Shown here in pieces: positions 8,182-16,068 of a DNA stretch of 16,135 nucleotides. The translations under genes were made by a program, and so were the position numbers. The notes under the pieces are model-generated. The model searched no databases, was not told where the DNA came from, and saw nothing but the letters and a program-made list of their open reading frames with translations. The stretch comes from Alphaproteobacteria bacterium (GTDB taxonomy: Bacteria; Pseudomonadota; Alphaproteobacteria; Thalassobaculales; Thalassobaculaceae), in the NCBI GenBank assembly GCA_028822575.1, contig JAPKDN010000019.1, positions 1-16,135 of the forward strand, read 5' to 3'. The first letter of the stretch is position 1, and every line of letters begins with the position of its first letter.

Positions 8182-10164
8182 ATGGCGAAGACCAAGACCA
8201 CAACACCCAAAGTTCCAAAAATGACGGACGCGAAACATCCAACGTCCAAGGCAAAAACTGCGAAGGGCAATGCCCCAGCGAAAAACAAGCCTTCGTTGAA
8301 AGCTAAGGCCAGGGAGAAAGCGGTAGCCAAGACCGGAACCCATAAACCCGCGTCCGGCACGCGACGGCCCCGTGCCTCGGCTAAACATCACCGTCCCTTG
8401 GGGAAGGCGTTGTTGCGTTTCGGGATATTGGCCGGGATTTGGATTATCGCAGGGTTGGCGATCCTGCTTGCCTTCGAAGCCACCCAGCTGCCAGATATTT
8501 CCAATCTAGCCTCGGTGACCCGTCCGGGCGGTGTTAGGATGGTCTCATCCGATGGTCGGGAGTTCGCGTCCTATGGCGCCCAGCACGGTCGCCCGATCGA
8601 GGCCAACCGACTGCCGCGAACGCTTATCAACGCGTTACTCGCCACCGAGGATCGACGCTTCCACGATCATTTTGGCGTTGACCCGATCTCCATTGCCCGC
8701 GCGATGCTAGTGAATCTCCGCGCCGGTCGGATCCGCCAGGGTGGCAGTACATTGACTCAACAATTGGCGAAGAATCTGTTCCTTGGACCGGATCGCAGCT
8801 TGGAGCGGAAGATCCAAGAATTACTCCTGGCTTTCTGGCTTGAGGCTTCGTTTTCCAAGCAGCAAATTTTGACTATCTATTTGAATCGGGTCTATTTCGG
8901 CGCCGGTGCCTATGGTGTCGACGCGGCCGCGCGAAAGTATTTCGGCAAACCCATAGAAAAAATTGGGCTTTACGAGTCGGCCCTGCTGGCCGGACTTCTT
9001 AAGGCGCCAACCCGCTATAACCCCGTCGCTAACCCGAAACGTTCCGCCAAGCGCACCCGCCAGGTCCTGCTTAGCATGGTCGACGCCGAGCTACTGAGCC
9101 AGGCTGCGGCGGACGCAGCGACCAGCCGCAAGGGGCTTCTCCGAGGAACCGCGACGGTCAGCCAGGGACACCGGCACTTCGCCGACTGGGCTCTGGGTCG
9201 GGCCAGCAATTATACCGGGCCGCTGAGCGACGACCGGGTCGTCCACACCACCCTCGACCGACGTCTGCAAGGTCTGGCCGAGACGGCGGTGGCCGAGGAA
9301 CTCGCCAAAGCGGTTGGTGGTAAGGCACTTGAAGCGGCTGTCGTCGTGATGGGCCTCGATGGCGCGGTCCTGGCCATGGTTGGCGGCCGGGATCACAGCG
9401 CGAGCCAATTCAACCGGGCGACACAGGCGCAGCGCCAACCGGGCTCAGCCTTTAAGCCTTTCGTTTATCTGGCGGCGCTGTCGGTGGGCTATACGCCAGA
9501 GAGCATCATCGAGGACGCGCCGCTGGAGATTTCCGGATGGAAGCCGCGAAATTTCGACGGGCGGTTTCGTGGCTCAGTAACGCTGCGGCGAGCCTTAGCT
9601 GCATCGTTAAACGTGGCGACGGTGCGGTTATCCGAAACCATCGGGCGACCCGGCACGATCCGCCTAGCCCGGCGGCTCGGCATGACGGCGACGCTTGGGA
9701 ACAAGCCTAGTCTGGCGCTCGGCGCGGGGGAGGTGACGGTGTTGGAACTCACGGCAGCCTACGCGGCATTGGCCAATGGCGGGACGCCGTTGGAGGCATT
9801 TGGGATCACCTCGATCTCGACTTCAGTTTCCGGAACCGCCTATCGTCACCGCCGCAACGCCTTGCCGTCGATCGCCAGTCCCGAGGTTGTGAAAGCGCTA
9901 GATGGCATGCTGAAGGAAGTTGTCCGATCGGGTACCGGCAAGCGCGCCGCGATCGGGCGACCGGCCGCTGGCAAGACCGGCACCAGCCAGGATCACCGAG
10001 ATGCTTGGTTTGTCGGCTATACTGGCGACCTGGTCGCTGGCGTCTGGGTCGGGCGCGACGATGCCAAGCCCATGAAAGGTATCACCGGCGGCGGCCTTCC
10101 GGCCGAGATCTGGGCCCGCTTCATGCGCGGGGCTTTTAGGAAACAGGTGGCGGGAAGGCGATAA
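8182..10164 (+). CDS. penicillin-binding protein 1A-type, bifunctional glycosyltransferase/transpeptidase
   Basis: Class A PBP of 660 residues that polymerises lipid II and cross-links peptidoglycan in the periplasm. Order: a basic, Lys/Ala/Pro-rich cytoplasmic tail (1-72), a membrane anchor (about 78-99), a GT51 glycosyltransferase domain with catalytic E156 in ATEDRRFHDHFG, RQGGSTLTQQLAKNLFL, and ILTIYLNRVYFGAGAYG, then a transpeptidase domain with the serine motif S422-A-F-K425, SLN (475-477) and KTG (598-600). All catalytic motifs are intact. Length is shorter than E. coli PBP1A (about 850) but usual for alphaproteobacterial 1A/1C-like enzymes lacking the extra OB-type domain. ATG 8182 is used with a weak GGGG-containing upstream region; ATG 8221 inside the basic tail is possible. 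It is transcribed divergently from the TPR gene. PBP1A versus other class A subtypes is inferred from motifs. Confidence 0.94.
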   Translation: MAKTKTTTPKVPKMTDAKHPTSKAKTAKGNAPAKNKPSLKAKAREKAVAKTGTHKPASGTRRPRASAKHHRPLGKALLRFGILAGIWIIAGLAILLAFEATQLPDISNLASVTRPGGVRMVSSDGREFASYGAQHGRPIEANRLPRTLINALLATEDRRFHDHFGVDPISIARAMLVNLRAGRIRQGGSTLTQQLAKNLFLGPDRSLERKIQELLLAFWLEASFSKQQILTIYLNRVYFGAGAYGVDAAARKYFGKPIEKIGLYESALLAGLLKAPTRYNPVANPKRSAKRTRQVLLSMVDAELLSQAAADAATSRKGLLRGTATVSQGHRHFADWALGRASNYTGPLSDDRVVHTTLDRRLQGLAETAVAEELAKAVGGKALEAAVVVMGLDGAVLAMVGGRDHSASQFNRATQAQRQPGSAFKPFVYLAALSVGYTPESIIEDAPLEISGWKPRNFDGRFRGSVTLRRALAASLNVATVRLSETIGRPGTIRLARRLGMTATLGNKPSLALGAGEVTVLELTAAYAALANGGTPLEAFGITSISTSVSGTAYRHRRNALPSIASPEVVKALDGMLKEVVRSGTGKRAAIGRPAAGKTGTSQDHRDAWFVGYTGDLVAGVWVGRDDAKPMKGITGGGLPAEIWARFMRGAFRKQVAGRR

Positions 10165-10205
10165 TCCAGTCATGAAACGCGCAGGCGTCTTGTCAGCGCT
10201 TACGC

Positions 10206-10937
10206 TCACCCGAAGCGATGCAGTCCCGCGCCATGACGTTTCAACCAGCGCCGGTGTGGCTCCCAGTCGCCGACCAGATCGCCAACCAGGCGCCAGAAGG
10301 CCGGCGAGTGGTTCATTTCGACCAGATGCGCAGCTTCATGGGCGCAGACGTAATCTAGCACTGGTTCCGGCGCCAGCACGAGACGCCAGGAGAACGATAA
10401 ACTGGCCTTGGAAGAACAACTACCCCAGCGCGACGTGGTATCACGGATCGTAATCTTGGCAACCTGGCGGTCCAGCATCCGAGCATGGGAGCGCGCTCGG
10501 GGAGAAACTTCCTCGCGCGCGCGTCGCTTCAGCCAATCAGTGACGCGGCGCGTTAGGTGGTCGGCGTCGCCGCTAACGCAAAGCGCCGGTGTGTCATCCT
10601 CGGTCTCGTCGCCCTGGATCCAGACGCCGCGACGTTTATCCGGGCAATGGCGAATGCGGATCTCTCGGCCCAGCACCGGGATCACGGTGCCGTCCTCGAA
10701 GCTGATCCGCTTTGGTTGTTTGGCAATATTGCTGGCGAGCCAACCCGCATTTTCTTGGGCGAAACGGATCGCGTGCTTGAGCGGTGCACCCCGGGGAACC
10801 GTCAGAACCGCCCCGTCGCTCCCCAGATCAATCCGCAACCCAATCCTCTTGGCGCGCCCACTAATCCGCACGGTAACGCTGAACGTTTCGCCGTTCGGCG
10901 CCTCCAAGGTAATGCTTTTGGAGTCAAGATTAGCCAA
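10206..10937 (-). CDS. YgjP-like (DUF45/M48-type) zinc metallopeptidase
   Basis: Predicted cytosolic metalloprotease of 243 residues in the YgjP/DUF45 (WLM-like) family. The zinc site is complete: H200-E201-A-A-H204 with a third ligand H210 in MNHSPAFW. Upstream lies the family segment IRDTTSRWGSCSSKASLSFSW. The N-terminal part (VRISGRAKRIGLRID) is the usual lead domain. The start is unsure: the frame opens with TTG 10937 and has no clear ribosome binding site. A later GTG at the VRISGR stretch would still keep the conserved core. It converges on the PBP1A gene with 41 bases between and no obvious terminator, and is divergent from the AarF kinase gene. The natural substrate of YgjP proteins is not established. 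Confidence 0.87.
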   Translation of the reverse strand: MANLDSKSITLEAPNGETFSVTVRISGRAKRIGLRIDLGSDGAVLTVPRGAPLKHAIRFAQENAGWLASNIAKQPKRISFEDGTVIPVLGREIRIRHCPDKRRGVWIQGDETEDDTPALCVSGDADHLTRRVTDWLKRRAREEVSPRARSHARMLDRQVAKITIRDTTSRWGSCSSKASLSFSWRLVLAPEPVLDYVCAHEAAHLVEMNHSPAFWRLVGDLVGDWEPHRRWLKRHGAGLHRFG

Positions 10938-11090
10938 GATCTTGTGGTTCCCACTTTTCCAGCAACTAATTGTAGCAGATCCTGACGGCTTTTGGAGAGA
11001 GGGAAGATGGGATTTCTATATCTGATGGCGCCGCGCAGTTTGGCGTCGAGGTGGATTATGGCCACTGGGACAATTTGCCTATGGTACCCA

Positions 11091-11102
11091 GCCGTCGACG
11101 GC
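11091..11102. repeat. 12-bp perfect palindrome before the AarF gene
   Basis: GCCGTCGACGGC is a perfect palindrome ending 13 bases before the AarF start codon, where a ribosome binding site would normally lie. No Shine-Dalgarno-like sequence is seen there. It could be a small operator or an RNA hairpin, or chance. Confidence 0.3.
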
Positions 11103-11115
11103 CTATCTTTAGATC

Positions 11116-12468
11116 ATGAGCGAACGTGATAAAAACACACTTGGCGGCCGAGTCCGCCGTTATGTCCGAGTCACCGGCGCCGTTAGCGGTTTGGCGGCGC
11201 GGGTGGCCGGGCAACGCTATCTCGGATTGGACCTCGGCAAGCAGGCAATGCCGGCGGACCTTAAGGCTGCGCTCGGCGGGCTTAAGGGACCATTGATGAA
11301 AGTGGCACAGATTCTGGCCACGATCCCCGACGCCTTACCTCAGGAATACCTGGACGAACTGCGCCAGTTGCAAGCCAACGCGCCGAGCATGGGGCGGCTG
11401 TTCGTACGCCGTCGGATGACCACCGAGCTTGGTCCGGATTGGAAATCCAAATTCGCTGATTTTAATGAAGAAGCGGCGGCCGCGGCGTCGCTCGGCCAGG
11501 TACATCGGGCTCACCACAAGGATGGCCGGGATCTCGCCTGCAAGCTGCAATATCCCGACATGGGCTCGATCGTCGAGGCGGATCTGAAGCAACTGCGCTT
11601 CGCAATCTCGATTTATGAACGCTATGACAAGGCGATCCAGGTCTCCGAGATCTACAAGGAACTTGTCGCTCGGATGCGCGAAGAACTCGATTACCGTCGT
11701 GAAGCCTCGCAGATGGCGCTTTATCAGCACATGTTGGCGAACGAGCCCGGGGTGCATGTGCCAGAGTCGATACCTGAGCTGTCGAGTGATCGCCTGCTGA
11801 CTATGACCTGGCTGGATGGTGTCCCGTTGCTGGATTTCATCGCCCAACATGACGATGTCGAGATGCGTAACAAAGTGGCGTACAACATGTTTCGGGCCTG
11901 GTACGTGCCGTTTTATTTCTATGGGATCATCCACGGCGACCCACATCTTGGCAACTATACGGTACGGCCCGACGGGTCGGTGAACCTGATGGATTTCGGT
12001 TGTATCCGGGTGTTCAAGCCAAGCTTCGTCAAGGGTGTGATCGATCTTTACCGGGCGTTGCGCGATGGTGAGGAGGACCTTGCCGTCGAAGCCTATCGGA
12101 TCTGGGGCTTTGAGGACCTCGACCGTGAGACCATCGACGTGCTGAACCACTGGGCGCGGTTTGTCTACGCACCGCTGATGGAGGATCGGACCCGACGGAT
12201 CCAAGAGACGAACAGCGGGGTTTATGGCCGCGAGGTGGTCGAGAAGGTGCATGGCGAGCTCAAGCGCCTGAAAGGCGTTCGCCCGCCCCGAGAATTTGTG
12301 CTGATGGATAGGGCGGCGATCGGTCTCGGCTCGGTCTTCCTTCACCTGAAGGCCGAGGTGAATTGGTATCGCATGTTCCACGAGTTGATCGAGCGTTTCG
12401 ACGCCAATGCCTTGGCGACGCGCCAGGCGGCGGCCTTGGCGGCGGCGGCGGTGCCGGAAGCAGAATAG
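11116..12468 (+). CDS. ABC1/AarF/UbiB-family atypical protein kinase
   Basis: UbiB-like atypical kinase of 450 residues. Family members support ubiquinone biosynthesis (UbiB, COQ8), mostly as ATPases. Landmarks in order: an N-terminal KxGQ-like motif that here reads K62-V-A-Q65, the Ala-rich loop AAAAASLGQVHRA (120-132), the lysine K143 of ACKLQYP, the ELDYRREA stretch (190-197), the catalytic loop HGDPHLGN (273-280) and the metal-binding D293-F-G. All kinase-fold residues are present. The C-terminal membrane segments of classic UbiB are missing, and the end is Ala-rich; length is closer to the soluble AarF-type subgroup. ATG 11116 is the chosen start although no clear ribosome binding site precedes it. 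It converges on the mobA gene with only 3 bases between stops. A role in quinone synthesis is plausible but not shown. Confidence 0.92.
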   Translation: MSERDKNTLGGRVRRYVRVTGAVSGLAARVAGQRYLGLDLGKQAMPADLKAALGGLKGPLMKVAQILATIPDALPQEYLDELRQLQANAPSMGRLFVRRRMTTELGPDWKSKFADFNEEAAAAASLGQVHRAHHKDGRDLACKLQYPDMGSIVEADLKQLRFAISIYERYDKAIQVSEIYKELVARMREELDYRREASQMALYQHMLANEPGVHVPESIPELSSDRLLTMTWLDGVPLLDFIAQHDDVEMRNKVAYNMFRAWYVPFYFYGIIHGDPHLGNYTVRPDGSVNLMDFGCIRVFKPSFVKGVIDLYRALRDGEEDLAVEAYRIWGFEDLDRETIDVLNHWARFVYAPLMEDRTRRIQETNSGVYGREVVEKVHGELKRLKGVRPPREFVLMDRAAIGLGSVFLHLKAEVNWYRMFHELIERFDANALATRQAAALAAAAVPEAE

Positions 12469-12471
12469 GCG

Positions 12472-13089
12472 CTATTTTGCGTTAAGCCAATTTTCCGCGA
12501 CCTTAAGGTCTTCCGGCCGATTGACATTGAAGAACGGGTCGATACCGTCGACCGTGAAATCCGCCACCGCGAGATTGTAACGTCGGGTCCAGCGATCGAC
12601 CTTGCGTATCTCCTCCTCCAGAATCGCCGTGCGCAAGGCCTCGCGCAGACGCATGGGCCAGAGCCCAAAGACGGGATGGTGTCGCCCATCGGAGGTCGCG
12701 CAGGCGAGATTTGCCCCGTCTTCCCGTTTTGCCGCGAGAAGTCTCAGCACCAGATCCTCTGGTAGGAACGGCGCGTCGGAGGCAAAGCTGGCCAGCCATT
12801 CGCACTTTGGCGCGTGTTCTGCTACCCAATCGAGCCCCGCGAGCACACCGGCAAGAGGGCCAGCGTATCCCTCCACCGTGTCCGACGTGACCGGAAGACC
12901 GAAGTGGGCGAAGCGGGACGCCTCACCATTGGCATTCAACACCAAGTGGGTGACCTGGGGCGCAGCGCGGGATATGATATGATCAAGGATAGTGCGGTTG
13001 CCAAGCGGCCTCAGGCATTTGTCACCGCCACCCATGCGCCGGGATTGGCCGCCTGCCAACAGCACGCCGGCAACTTTAACCTCACTCAT
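12472..13089 (-). CDS. mobA: molybdenum cofactor guanylyltransferase
   Basis: MobA of 205 residues, which attaches GMP from GTP to molybdopterin to make the MGD form of the cofactor in the cytosol. The nucleotide-binding loop is LLAGGQSRRMGGGDK (10-24). Other family marks are TVEGYAGPLAGVLAGL (71-86), S104-D105 in SFASDAPFLP, where the Asp is the likely Mg ligand, and FFNVNRPEDL near the C-terminus. ATG 13089 gives a normal-length N-terminus. It follows fdhD by 18 bases on the same strand, so the two likely share a transcript; both act on the cofactor of bis-MGD enzymes such as formate dehydrogenase. Confidence 0.95.
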   Translation of the reverse strand: MSEVKVAGVLLAGGQSRRMGGGDKCLRPLGNRTILDHIISRAAPQVTHLVLNANGEASRFAHFGLPVTSDTVEGYAGPLAGVLAGLDWVAEHAPKCEWLASFASDAPFLPEDLVLRLLAAKREDGANLACATSDGRHHPVFGLWPMRLREALRTAILEEEIRKVDRWTRRYNLAVADFTVDGIDPFFNVNRPEDLKVAENWLNAK

Positions 13090-13107
13090 GTTCTAACATC
13101 TTCATGA

Positions 13108-14001
13108 TCAGTCCACTTCCTCGTCCCGCCCAGCCTTGCGGCTCGATTTTTCGGCTTCCTTGGGCACCGCGTTTGGATCAGCGTCAAAGATCAGCCGCTC
13201 CTGTCCCGCCAGCGCCACGAACCTCTTGCCCTTGGCCCGTCCGATCAAGGTGAGCCTGGCATGCTTTGCCAAATCGACCCCCCAAGCGGTAAAGCCGGAG
13301 CGCGAAATCAGAATCGGAACACCCATCTGCACGGTCTTGATCACCATCTCGCTGGTCAACCGACCGGTCGTATAGAAGATTTTGTCGGCGGCCGGGATGT
13401 CGTTCATGAACATATAGCCAGCGATCTTGTCGATGGCGTTATGTCGTCCGACATCCTCCATATAAATCAGAGGGGTATCCTGATGGCATAGGACGCAGCC
13501 ATGGATCGCGCCAGCCTCCAGGTATAAGCTGGGCGTGGAGTTGATCTTGGCCGAAAGTTCATAGATCCAGCTGGTCCGTAACACCGCGTCGGCGGGAAGA
13601 GCGATATCCTCAAACTTCTCCATCAGATCACCGAACACCGTGCCCTGGGCGCAACCGGAGGTTCGGGTCTTCTTTTGAAGCTTGTCCTCGTAATTGGTCT
13701 CCCGCTCAGTCCGGACGACAACCACTTCCAGGTCCTCGTCATAGTCGATACCGGTGACCACATCGTTGGCATGCAGCATGTTTTGGTTTAACAGAAACCC
13801 GACCGCCAACATGTCTGGGTAATCACCGATGGTCATGGCGGTGACGATCTCCTGACGGTTGAGGAAGATCGTCAGCGGTCGCTCCGCCACCACCGAGGTT
13901 TCGATGGGGTGACCTTCGTGGTCAATGCCCGTGACCCGCTCGGTCAGGCGGGGATCATCGGGGCGCGGGCCTAGCGCGTAGTCGGTGAAGGGCGTTCGCA
14001 T
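13108..14001 (-). CDS. fdhD: formate dehydrogenase accessory sulfurtransferase FdhD
   Basis: FdhD of 297 residues, which in E. coli carries sulfur from IscS to the molybdenum cofactor before insertion into formate dehydrogenase. The family C-x-x-C loop is reduced here to one cysteine, C117 in TSGCAQGT. The cofactor-binding region MEDVGRHNAIDKIAG and TTGRLTSEMVIKTVQMGVPI are clear. An additional C169-V-L-C172 pair occurs in AGAIHGCVLCHQ, just before the EDVGRHN motif. A C-terminal tail rich in charged residues ends the protein. The start is uncertain: ATG 14001 fits family length, while a TTG at 14100 overlaps the dehydrogenase stop (TTGA) and would add 33 residues. No strong ribosome binding site is visible for either. 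It sits between the alcohol dehydrogenase and mobA. Confidence 0.93.
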   Translation of the reverse strand: MRTPFTDYALGPRPDDPRLTERVTGIDHEGHPIETSVVAERPLTIFLNRQEIVTAMTIGDYPDMLAVGFLLNQNMLHANDVVTGIDYDEDLEVVVVRTERETNYEDKLQKKTRTSGCAQGTVFGDLMEKFEDIALPADAVLRTSWIYELSAKINSTPSLYLEAGAIHGCVLCHQDTPLIYMEDVGRHNAIDKIAGYMFMNDIPAADKIFYTTGRLTSEMVIKTVQMGVPILISRSGFTAWGVDLAKHARLTLIGRAKGKRFVALAGQERLIFDADPNAVPKEAEKSSRKAGRDEEVD

Positions 14002-14096
14002 GATACCAATGTGGGCGCGGCTTGCGCGAAGCGCAATATGGGACCGACGCAAGCCAAGACCCGAAAGGTCGAGCCCCAACGTCAATCGGCGATGGC

Positions 14097-15149
14097 TCAA
14101 TAATTTATCAGCACGTAACGCCCAAGCGCCTTGCCTTCGCGCAGTTCCTGGATCGCGATCGGCGCGTCGCTCAATTGGCGTTTCACCAACGGCACCGGCT
14201 TCACCTTGCCCTCTCTGATCAGGGAAAGCAACTCGACCAGGTCTTGCTGGGTCCCAACATAGGAGCCAAGAATGTTGACCACTTTGAGTGGCAACATCGA
14301 GATCGGCAGCTCCATGGCGCCGCCATAGAGGCCAACGACAACCATGGTCGCGCCCTTGGCCAGGGCGCCAAAGCCAAAGCTGGCGCTTGCCGGTGCACCA
14401 ACGAAATCGACACAGCCGTCAGGGCCACCATTGGTCATCGCCATGAGTTGTTTGCGGGCGCCCGGATCGGAATTGTCGATCACTTCGTCGGCGCCGGCGT
14501 CCAGCGCCGCTTGGCGTTTGGCCGGGTCGATATCGGCGACAATGATCTTGCCCTTGACGATTGCCTTGGCCATTCCAACCCCAGCAAGACCGACGCCGCC
14601 GGCGCCAATGATCAAAAGGGATTGATCCTCGCGCAGATGGTTGACCTTTTTCAGCGCGCTATAGGCGGTGATGCCCGAACAGGCCGCCGTCGCGGCAATG
14701 CCCTCGTCCACACCGTCATAGGGCACCAGATACTTGGCGTCCGGTACAATCAGATATTCAGCGTACCCACCGTCGCGTCGGGTGCCAATGGTGATCGGAT
14801 TGTTGCACAGCAACTCCTCATCGCGCTTGCACACGGCACATTCGCCGCAGCCGATCCACGGATAGACGACCCGCATGTCGCCGATCTTGGCGCCGCTCGC
14901 GTCCGGGCCAAGCCCCGCGACCTCGCCCAAGGGTTCGTGGCCCATGGTGAAAGGCAAGGCCAATCCACGCTCTGACAGGTTCAGGCGCTTTCCACCGCCC
15001 ATGTCGAAGAAACCGTCCCAAATATGAATGTCCGAGTGACAGATCCCGCAAGCGGTCACCTTGATCAGCACCTCACCGCCCTTGGGCTCGGGGATCGGAA
15101 CGTCACGTTCCTCTAAGGGCTGACCCCATTCGGTGATTTGGTAGGCTTT
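14097..15149 (-). CDS. zinc-dependent alcohol dehydrogenase family protein
   Basis: Medium-chain NAD(P)-dependent alcohol dehydrogenase of 350 residues. The catalytic zinc site is C38-H39 in CGICHSD, H72-E73 in TMGHEPLGEV, and probably C158. The structural zinc is bound by C102, C105, C108 and C116 in the GCGECAVCKRDEELLC segment. The Rossmann motif is GAGGVG (183-188), and D-I-D at the end of the second strand favours NAD over NADP. An insertion of about ten residues (MGGGKRLNLSERGL) comes before the GHE motif. ATG 15149 is supported by TAGGAAA upstream; the open frame to 15182 has no family support. It may share a transcript with fdhD, which begins 95 bases later. The substrate is unknown. 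Confidence 0.93.
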   Translation of the reverse strand, partial: KAYQITEWGQPLEERDVPIPEPKGGEVLIKVTACGICHSDIHIWDGFFDMGGGKRLNLSERGLALPFTMGHEPLGEVAGLGPDASGAKIGDMRVVYPWIGCGECAVCKRDEELLCNNPITIGTRRDGGYAEYLIVPDAKYLVPYDGVDEGIAATAACSGITAYSALKKVNHLREDQSLLIIGAGGVGLAGVGMAKAIVKGKIIVADIDPAKRQAALDAGADEVIDNSDPGARKQLMAMTNGGPDGCVDFVGAPASASFGFGALAKGATMVVVGLYGGAMELPISMLPLKVVNILGSYVGTQQDLVELLSLIREGKVKPVPLVKRQLSDAPIAIQELREGKALGRYVLINY

Positions 15150-15243
15150 CATTAGACATTTCCTAAGCTGGCGTGAAAGCATTCTTGCGAGATAAGCCTA
15201 GAAAAAGGGGCAAGGCCAGGAAATTCGCCTGATGGCGCTTGGT

Positions 15244-15300
15244 GATGCCGCCACCTAACAAATCAGCGATTTGTGGCACCGCTTCGCGTGGGCGGTCATC
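15244..15300. repeat. nested inverted repeats in a 224-base intergenic region
   Basis: Between the alcohol dehydrogenase and CoA-transferase starts, GATGCCGCCAC (15244-15254) is loosely complementary to GTGGGCGGTCATC (15288-15300). Inside it, ACAAATC-agc-GATTTGT (15258-15274) is a perfect 7-bp stem with a 3-base loop, extendable with a bulge through GCCAC/GTGGC. The nesting suggests a folded element, such as a REP-like unit or an RNA hairpin; no T-run follows. Confidence 0.55.
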
Positions 15301-15309
15301 GCGGCCCTG

Positions 15310-15329
15310 GACGCCTTGGGCCTGGCGTC
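15310..15329. repeat. 6-bp inverted repeat, GACGCC/GGCGTC
   Basis: GACGCC (15310-15315) and GGCGTC (15324-15329) form a perfect 6-bp stem around an 8-base loop. It belongs to the same run of inverted repeats upstream of the CoA-transferase gene; no terminator-like T-run follows. Confidence 0.4.
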
Positions 15330-15336
15330 TTAGAAC

Positions 15337-15355
15337 CGCATAATGGAATTATGCG
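15337..15355. promoter_or_regulatory. palindrome upstream of the CoA-transferase gene, candidate operator
   Basis: CGCATAAT-gga-ATTATGCG is a perfect 8-bp inverted repeat with a 3-base centre, ending 18 bases before the ATG of the CoA-transferase subunit. Its length and AT-rich half-sites suit a dimeric regulator, but its position close to the ribosome binding site also allows an RNA hairpin. No regulator gene is next to it in the window. Confidence 0.45.
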
Positions 15356-15373
15356 TGCGGGAGCAAGACGGCA

Positions 15374-16063
15374 ATGGCGATCAACAAGATCATGGATAGC
15401 TTCGCGGCGGCGGTCGAGGGTGTGAGGGACGGCGCGACTGTCCTGGTCTCCGGGTTTGGTGGGGCTGGAATGCCGACTGAATTACTGAACGCGCTGAACG
15501 ACCAGGGCGCCTCGGACCTGACCATCGTCTCGAACAATGCCGGTGTTGGGCTCGAGGGTATCGGTGGTTTGCTGTCGAACGGCAAGGTGCGCAAGGTAAT
15601 TTGCTCCTACCCACGCTCCGGCGGGTCGGTGGTGTTCGAGGAAATGTGGGCGGCCGGCGAGGTCGAGTTGGAATTGGTTCCCCAAGGCACATTGTCGGAG
15701 CGGATGCGCGCCGCTGGGGCGGGGATCGGCGCCTTTTATACCCCAACCGGTGTCGGCACCCAACTGGCAGAGGGTAAGGAAATGCGTAAGATAGGTGGGC
15801 GGATGCAGGTTCTGGAATACCCGTTGCGCGGCGATGTCGCCTTCGTGCTGGCCAAGGCGGCGGATCGTTGGGGCAATCTCATCTACAATAAATCCGCTCG
15901 CAATTTCGGCCCGGTGATGGCGACGGCGGCCGATCTCTGCGTGGTTCAGGTGCCAGAGATCGTCGAGCTTGGCGCGTTTGATCCCGAAGTAATCGTCACC
16001 CCGTCGATCTACGTCGACCGTGTGGTCAAGATGGAAGCCCCGGGCAAGGGTGAAACCGTCTGA
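15374..16063 (+). CDS. 3-oxoacid CoA-transferase, subunit A
   Basis: Subunit A of a class I heteromeric CoA-transferase (229 residues), which moves CoA between succinyl-CoA and an acyl acid such as acetoacetate or 3-oxoadipate. The CoA-transferase signature lies at DGATVLVSGFGGAGMP (19-34), followed by TIVSNNAGV and the LLSNGKVRKVICSYPRSGG segment. FYTPTGVGT and EYPLRGDVAFVLAKAADRWGNLIYNKSARNFGPVMA are typical of the ScoA/PcaI group. A GGGAG motif lies ten bases before ATG 15374. Subunit B, which carries the catalytic Glu, normally follows at once, but no such start is seen in the remaining 72 bases. Whether it is of the ScoA or PcaI type cannot be decided from subunit A alone, so no gene symbol is given. 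Confidence 0.92.
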   Translation: MAINKIMDSFAAAVEGVRDGATVLVSGFGGAGMPTELLNALNDQGASDLTIVSNNAGVGLEGIGGLLSNGKVRKVICSYPRSGGSVVFEEMWAAGEVELELVPQGTLSERMRAAGAGIGAFYTPTGVGTQLAEGKEMRKIGGRMQVLEYPLRGDVAFVLAKAADRWGNLIYNKSARNFGPVMATAADLCVVQVPEIVELGAFDPEVIVTPSIYVDRVVKMEAPGKGETV

Positions 16064-16068
16064 TCCGA

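Noticed and set aside
10165..10205. Terminator between the convergent PBP1A and metallopeptidase genes
   Set aside because: No stable GC-rich stem followed by a T-run was found in these 41 bases.
11335..12381. A 348-residue minus-strand open frame inside the AarF gene
   Set aside because: The plus-strand kinase has every catalytic motif in frame; the opposite frame is a shadow with no recognisable domain.
14002..14100. N-terminal extension of FdhD from a TTG that overlaps the dehydrogenase stop
   Set aside because: The extra 33 residues are Arg/Leu-rich and unlike FdhD starts; ATG 14001 gives normal length. Kept only as an alternative.
14022..14975. A 317-residue plus-strand open frame across the alcohol dehydrogenase
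   Set aside because: It is antisense to a full zinc alcohol dehydrogenase with intact zinc and NAD motifs; no domain is visible in it.
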